Part shown: piece by piece, positions 58,127-64,000 of the stretch
Layout of the letters: each line of letters starts with the position of its first letter
How positions within the stretch are numbered: position 1 is the first letter of the stretch
DNA from: Salminus brasiliensis
Taxonomy: Eukaryota > Chordata > Actinopteri > Characiformes > Bryconidae
Assembly: GCF_030463535.1 (NCBI RefSeq)
Contig: NC_132879.1
Coordinates: 40,206,597 to 40,270,596, forward strand
Reading direction: 5' to 3'
Length of the DNA: 64,000 nt
The notes under the pieces: model-generated
Told to the model about the DNA's origin: nothing
The model's input: only the letters and a program-made list of their open reading frames with translations
The model's database searches: none
Position numbers and translations under genes: made by a program

Positions 58127-61100
58127 TCACTTCATTTCGTCTCGGATCACATACTCTATCCTCCACCTCTGTCCACTGCATTCCTGAATGTACAGTTGAT
58201 GGTACCCGTCTGGTCCCATGGCAATTTCAAAGCAACGACCTGTGTCTCTGTTCTTAATAGCTTGCCCCTGGAAACAAACAAAACAGAATTTTCAATGTAA
58301 CACCAGAGTCAAAGGAAGGGTTACAAAAGTGGAGCTGCCAAAGTGGACTTCTTTACTAAAAGTCAACAGTCACCCAAAATCTTTTTCAGAAATGCATGCT
58401 CTCATCTCTAAATATCTCTATAACGGAAGTTATAATGTGTCCTAAACTCTAACGACAAGGCTGCACCTTAAAGTTACTTGTAGTGTTTGTTACCAATATC
58501 AGCCTTGCAGCTCTAGCACTAAGCTAAACAAGCAAAATTTGGACACTAAACATTTATTTTACACTAACAATTTTTCACCATTTACTTTAAGGTGGAGTAG
58601 GTTTGGTGTCAATATTGTGTATGATAGACTGCTTGAAAGGTATGACAATAACCAGTTTGGTTACAGTTTGAGTACCTGTTTGAAGTCCCAGTACATATAA
58701 AGTTTTTTCTGCTTTGACTCTGTGCACTTGTGTAAAAGAGGCTGTCTTCCTGAACCAGGGTCCACCAAACAGCGACGTTCCAGAAACATACCCATTCCTA
58801 TAGTGATCTCTCCATGTGATTTGTAGTTACAAAGCTGTAGTGATTTGAGAAAAAGTGGGGACATAAAATGAACTGGAGATAATGTACTAGAGATAATGAT
58901 GCAAGCATTTAGAGGAAAAAAGGAGAGTGTTTTTCTCACCTGTGAAAACTGATGATGACATTTATACAGGATGGGGCTGTTCCCTGAAACATGTCCCTGA
59001 TCAACACATGCATCCTTCTTCTGACTGTTGATTAGCTGTATTTGTAATTAAATGTGGTGAAAAGAAAATGACTGATTTGTAGCAGCAAAATCATTACAGT
59101 GTTTTTTATTCTTCATACTCATTAAAGACAACTGCATATGCATATAATCACCATTACTTTTTTGGAAAACCTTTGCATTCTTACAAGTCTATTGATCAAA
59201 AGGGATCATATCCTACATGTTTCTCTACTATTCTGCACTTTGAGGTTTTCTTATGGCATTTGTGTAATTTTATGTAAAAAGATATGCTCTGTTCTGAGTA
59301 GCTAGGCTGCAGTCTAAGCTAAAACAATCCTTGTAATGTCAGTGTGAGTAGGTGGTGCTTATGAGAGAGTGTAAATATGTAAATGTTTTTTTTTGTCACA
59401 TCTCAAAAGCAATGAATTCAAAATTGGCTGTTTCTGCAGGGTAACTTTAATATATGTAATGAGTAGTGAATGTTTTAACAGTGTTTAAATATTGCATCAT
59501 TTAGGAAAAGCACTCACCACGCCATACCCAAGCAGGTCGTCCTGTGGATCTAACTGTGGATATATGTTATCCAAGTACCACTTAAAAGGTTTGCACTGCA
59601 GCCTCTCCTTCAGCCTTTTCCTCTCTGATATATCTCCAATATCTACACCATGGTTCTAGAGAAGATAAATGGAGGATGTTGCTCAGTCATGCATGCAATG
59701 GCGATGCCTAAGTAATTTTTGATTAGACGTCTTTTAGTAGAACAGGCATACGTTATTTGAAACTAAGATTAAGTACAGCACATATTTGTCATAGGGTGGT
59801 GCCACTTCTATGCTCAACCTAATGATTTACTTATGCAAAAGTAAACTATAGCTGTTGAGAAGTGGACCATTTTTTATTGCTTTATCCATTTGTACCATTG
59901 GTGGAAGGCCCCAAGCAGCATTGACATTAATTTTGTATTCATCCAGCCAGACCTCTGCCACCCTGAGGGCATTCCTTTTCATCACATCATTAAGGTTTTG
60001 TGCATATGGTTTGTGAGCTCTCTCAATGTGAGCCACTTTAGAACACGGTATGATCTCAATGCTGCCTCCACACAGCCATACCTGTCTCAAAGAGAAAATA
60101 CGTCAGGGGACAGAGAAACACAAATTGACAGGACTGTTGTTTAAGGAAGTGTGAGAGAGTTGTTTAAGGTAGTGTGAGAGAGCCTAAGATCATATTTATA
60201 CAACATTATATATACAACATATATTATTATACACTCTCTACAACATCTGTCACAACACTCTCTACCTGCGCTATTATGCTTAGTCCGAAATAAATTATGA
60301 CAGAAGGTAGATCTCCAGAAGAAAACCTGGCAGTGATCATGCCATTCTTAAAATGTTTAAGCAAGTTGTGCTATGTTAATCCTTTTATAGATAAATACAA
60401 TACAATTCTGGGAATAATTCACTACATGAATGATTCATAGTTCTCAGCTCACCCGAATACCCAGCTCCACATTCTCCCCACCGTATGTTTTCATTCCTCT
60501 ATCGAGTGTTCCAATCTCCCCAAAGAAAAGACGATCAACCACAAGGATGCCCATCACAGAGGGACTCCTGGTGAAGGAAGTTGACAGAAGAATAGTAAAT
60601 TAAAGGACAATGTAATATGAGGTTTGCCACTACAATGTGCATTCTGACTGAAAAATAAAGCACTCACTTAGACACTCACTTAGCAGGTAGTGATGGATCA
60701 TTGTGATTGTACCACTCCTGTCTGAAGAAAACATACTGACACCACAAAGCCCAGTCAAAACCATGAGCTGCAGCTGGATATGGAGTCAGTTCCAAGTTGT
60801 AGAAATTCACTTTATCGAAGACTGGGCTCAGCACCAATGTGCGATCAGCCTGGATACGGGCAAGTAGCGGCTCTGCCCTGTAAGCAAGTAGGAAGTATGC
60901 AGATATGTAAGCAGTTTTTTTGCCTTTCCACTACAGCTGAGCTCAATTCAGGTGCTGCATGGGCAAGTTTTGATGAATTCCCTCCTTAAACACACCTCAT
61001 TCAACTCATAAATGAACAACCAGTTAATGTGTTGAGTTGGTGTGATTTAGCTGGAAACTGTGCTGGACTCTGCCCTCCAGGACTGTTCCCTGTTCCCACA

Positions 61101-63541
61101 GTTCATTGGATTTTCATTAGATTATGACATACAGTATTCTAGGAGCTTGCAAGTCCTGGTCTTGACTTACCAACCAACATGAACCTCGACATGGGCATCT
61201 AAGATAGCAACCACATCCCCTGTGGCTGCTTCCCAGCCAGAGAGGCGTGCTACAGTCAGGCCCATCTGTTCTGCATGCCTCACCTTCTTCACCAGGCCTG
61301 GACGAGTCTTGTGAATATCGCTGATAAAGGCATTCAGCCCTCCTTGCAAATCCTCTGTGAATGTAACCATGTACTGGTGATGAGAGAACATGGTGTGTGG
61401 CTTGTAACCACTTAAAATGAATTATTATGTACTAACTAATGGGTAGGTTACATAGTTACAGTTTTGGCAATTACAAATGCTTTGGTAGTCACACATCTGT
61501 TTAATTTGTTTGCTTTGGAATAACACAAAAAAGCAGAGGAATAAGTCAAAACTGATCCTATTACACACAGAACTTGACTAAACAAAATGTTTGCTACTTT
61601 TTCGAAATTGTAAGAAAGAATTAAATTACTACATTACATTAAAATGTTCTTGACAGTCCCCAGATTTCGTAGTGCCATGTACACAGTTAATGCATCCAGT
61701 AGCAAAACAACATTAAAACATCTTTGAACCTCCACTATGTTCGACAGTGTGGATTGTGTTCTTTTGTCTAAAGCACTCATTTTGTTTTTTGTAAATGGAA
61801 CAATGATGTGCATTACCAAAAAGCTTTATATTGGTCTCATCTGTCCACCGACCATTCTCCTACAAAGACAGATAATGGCAAACTCCAGTCTGGCTTTTTA
61901 TGTTTCTATATCAGCAGTGGGATCTTCCTGGGTTTCCTACCATAGTGTCCTATTTCAGATGGCAATGGATTGTGCAAGGTGAGACTGTTGTACCTAGTTT
62001 CTTCAGGTCAGTTTAAATTTGTTCAGAAGTTGATTCATTAACCAGCATTCAAACAATACTTTTCTTGAAATTGTCCATACTTTACCACAATTCTGGTTCT
62101 CACAGTTCTTTGCTATTTTTTCTTTTCTCCATGCTTAGTGTGCTACACAGACACAATGCTGGATTTTTTCTTTCTAAAATAGCTGACTGTGTGTTTTTAA
62201 TATTGCCAGCACATGTTACTGCCATAAATACTAATTAAAGAAGCATCGCATGATTGAAATCCAATTATTTTTGATAAGGTGCCAAAGGTTTTGTCCAGTC
62301 TATTCCAGACCTATTTAATGCTTTTGTCACTGAATGCAATTAAGCTCTCACAGTACTTGTTCACAATCTAGTTAAAAGCCTACCCTGGACAATAGAGACA
62401 GTTGCTTCAACAAAAGCAGGATTAACTCTTAATAAATACCCCTGATCTTAAAAGAAACAGATGTCACAAATCTCTTGGCAAATGTCTAGATTTGATCTAA
62501 TGTTTTAGAAAACGCTCAGAAATTCCTGTTGGAAATCTACATTCTTGCAGGTTTTACCACTGACCCAAATGCACACCTAATTTAGTTGATCAAACATTTT
62601 GAAGGGAATAATCAGATCCATCTTTCATTATTATAAAAGTCTTGTATGCTGGGATATAATCGGTGCTTCAGTCCTGAAGTCCACCACAGTTTGGTGATTT
62701 CACAGTTGAAACACAGTTCATCAATCAATTGCTGAATTAGTTGTGTTTAAGCTGGTAAATTGGCAAATTGTGCTGGTTTTGAGATGGCAGTAATTGATTA
62801 AGGTTGGAGCTTATGTCTGCAGGAAAGCAAACTTTCAGGAGCAGGGTTGGTGATGAACCACTGATGAAGCAAGTTGTATTTTTACAAAACCTAGATTACT
62901 GATGTCTCTCTAACGGCGCTGTAGATGAAATCACTCCTGACATAAGCAACATAACTTTAGGATAAAAACTGTTCTGGGAAATTATTTAACGTACCGTTAG
63001 AACTTCCGTCATCAACTAAAATGATCTCTTTGAGCAAGTGTACAGACGTCCTGCTGATCACGCTGAAAATGGCTCTTTTAATTACAGACAGAGCCTCATC
63101 CAGATATATCAAAACTACACTGATGGTCGGGAGTTCTGATGGATATTCCTTGGTTAAACACCTAAGCAGAAAGGGAAAAAGAAAAGTATGTTTACTCACA
63201 TTACTGTTCTATTTGGCTATGAACATATATATGAATAGGATAGAGTCATATGCACAGTGAGGCAAAATAAATAAATAATTCTGCATAGACTGAGACTGAC
63301 CTGTGGTCTCGTGTCTCAGGTAGTTCTCTGTCTAAGGGGAGCCGATCACTGAGAAACACGTTGTATCCATATCTCTGAAACAGTTCCTCTGCTTCTCGCT
63401 GCTCTTCCGCAGAGAGCCCAGGATGCCACCTCTCAAAGAGTTGAGAGTTTGGGAAAAGGTTCACTGTGGCTTTCTTTTCTCTCTTTACTGTAGGATGTTT
63501 TATGCTTTTAACTGCATGCACATCCCCCTGGACTGAATGGA
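58127..63541 (-). CDS. galnt8: Polypeptide N-acetylgalactosaminyltransferase 8-like, 5' end beyond window
   Basis: Exons on the - strand: 63541-63301, 63161-62995, 61354-61171, 60877-60680, 60567-60453, 60081-59896, 59655-59518, 59035-58940, 58834-58676, 58267-58127. They give about 541 codons in one frame plus TGA, entering in mid-codon. The GT-A catalytic domain shows [34 protein letters not shown], the metal-binding DAH in [14 protein letters not shown], and the Gal/GalNAc-T motif with [17 protein letters not shown]-terminal ricin-type lectin domain has CVDQG, CLVDPG and a QRW end. YGGEN rather than WGGEN and the overall wording place it in the GALNT8/9/17/18 branch, closest to GALNT8. The protein is a Golgi type II enzyme of mucin-type O-glycosylation. 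The exon(s) with the cytosolic tail and membrane anchor lie past 64000. Activity of this branch is weak or unproven. Confidence 0.93.
61640..62290 (-). mobile_element. Degraded DNA transposon in galnt8 intron
   Basis: The + strand phrases 'gtaaatggaacaatgatgtgcatt', 'ggtctcatctgtccaccgac' and 'aatattgccagcacatgtta' resemble the antisense of a fish Tc1-like transposase. The same last phrase occurs at about 51490. It lies in the galnt8 intron between 61354 and 62995. Stops are frequent and the ends are undefined. Confidence 0.4.
62320..62460. repeat. Third copy of the 'ccaacaaaagcag' Tc1-end repeat
   Basis: 'gtcactgaatgcaattaag' followed by 'acaatagagacagttgcttc' and 'acaaaagcaggattaactct' matches 48670-48790 and 43261-43340. 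Confidence 0.55.
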
Positions 63542-63639
63542 CTAAAAAAATAGTACAAACTTAATAGTATATACCTAAAGCAATCATGTGATCTAATTTT
63601 GAATTCACAGTTTTGTGATGTCATTAAAATTAGGACATT

Positions 63640-64000
63640 CATATACAGGACCCTCCATAATTTTTTGGGACAAAGACACATTTTTCCTTGATATGCCCCT
63701 CTGCTTGAACGTTTTCAAATCAAACCAATCATATCAGTATATATTCCAGACTTGGATTTGTGGGTTTTTATACAACATAGCATTTTTACCTTAGATTTTA
63801 CACAGTCCCCCTTATTTCAGGAAATCATAATGTTTGGGACATTTGGCCCTAACCGGTGTTTATTTTTACACAGGTGTGTTCCTTTGCTTCATTAGTGCAA
63901 GCACAAGATACAGAGGATTGCTTTAAACACCTTTAGAGTTTGTAGTTGCCAATGTTCAACATGAGGACAAGAGCTGTTCCAGTGAAAGTCAATAAACAAG
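63640..64000 (+). mobile_element. 5' portion of a Tc1-like transposon, cut by the window end
   Basis: 'caggaccctccataattttt' followed by 'gggacaaagacac' is a terminal repeat typical of one fish Tc1 family. The untranslated leader 'cccttatttcaggaaatcat', 'aatgtttgggacatttggcc' and 'tgtgttcctttgcttcatta' follows in order. The probable transposase start (a MRTRAVPVKV-like reading) lies at 63961-63990. The rest lies outside the window. Confidence 0.65.

Overview
The window is a vertebrate, almost certainly teleost, nuclear genome segment. Evidence: multi-exon genes with GT-AG introns, AT-rich introns and spacers, long (TG)n tracts, and many degraded Tc1/mariner DNA transposons. There is also a tRNA-headed SINE with a (TTTACC)n tail and L2-type LINE remnants carrying a YADD box. 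An otophysan fish such as a catfish or characin would fit, but the sequence alone does not settle the species.

Five protein-coding genes can be assembled exon by exon. (1) snap91 (AP180), + strand, CDS 3075-33405: 25 constitutive-looking coding exons plus a 6-nt microexon, about 727 aa, with a GC-rich promoter/5'UTR at about 2.2-3.07 kb and a polyA signal at 34770. (2) ccdc167, - strand, 42702-40868: 4 exons, 100 aa, a coiled-coil tail-anchored membrane protein. (3) atp6v1e1, + strand, 44268-49139: 9 exons, 226 aa, the V-ATPase stalk subunit E. (4) ada2 (cecr1), + strand, 50351-58016: 9 coding exons, 507 aa, a secreted adenosine deaminase. (5) galnt8, - strand, 63541-58127: 10 exons encoding the catalytic and lectin domains. 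Its 5' exon(s) with the membrane anchor lie beyond the right edge. Exon phases sum to an intact reading frame in every case.

Layout: 1-1.6 kb, two Tc1 remnants, one split by a SINE; 2.2-34.8 kb, snap91 with introns full of repeats; 34.8-40.8 kb, a gene-free spacer holding a possible DIRS-like fragment, an L2 LINE fragment and a mariner-type fragment; 40.9-42.7 kb, ccdc167; 44.1-49.1 kb, atp6v1e1; 50.3-58.0 kb, ada2; 58.1-63.5 kb, galnt8, tail to tail with ada2 only 110 bp apart.

The genes do not form an operon-like unit. Three act in the endolysosomal/secretory system: clathrin coat assembly at synapses, vesicle acidification and Golgi O-glycosylation. The fourth is a secreted purine enzyme, and ccdc167 is of unknown function. 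atp6v1e1 next to ada2 matches the human 22q11 neighbourhood; the other neighbours are not adjacent in human. No clearly undescribed biological system is visible. The observations most worth a second look are a neuronal-type microexon cluster and a candidate 84-nt cassette exon in snap91, a 60-bp-arm near-perfect intronic palindrome, a GC-AG intron, a Ser in place of a substrate-contact Asp in the ADA2 active site, and several structurally informative transposon remnants.
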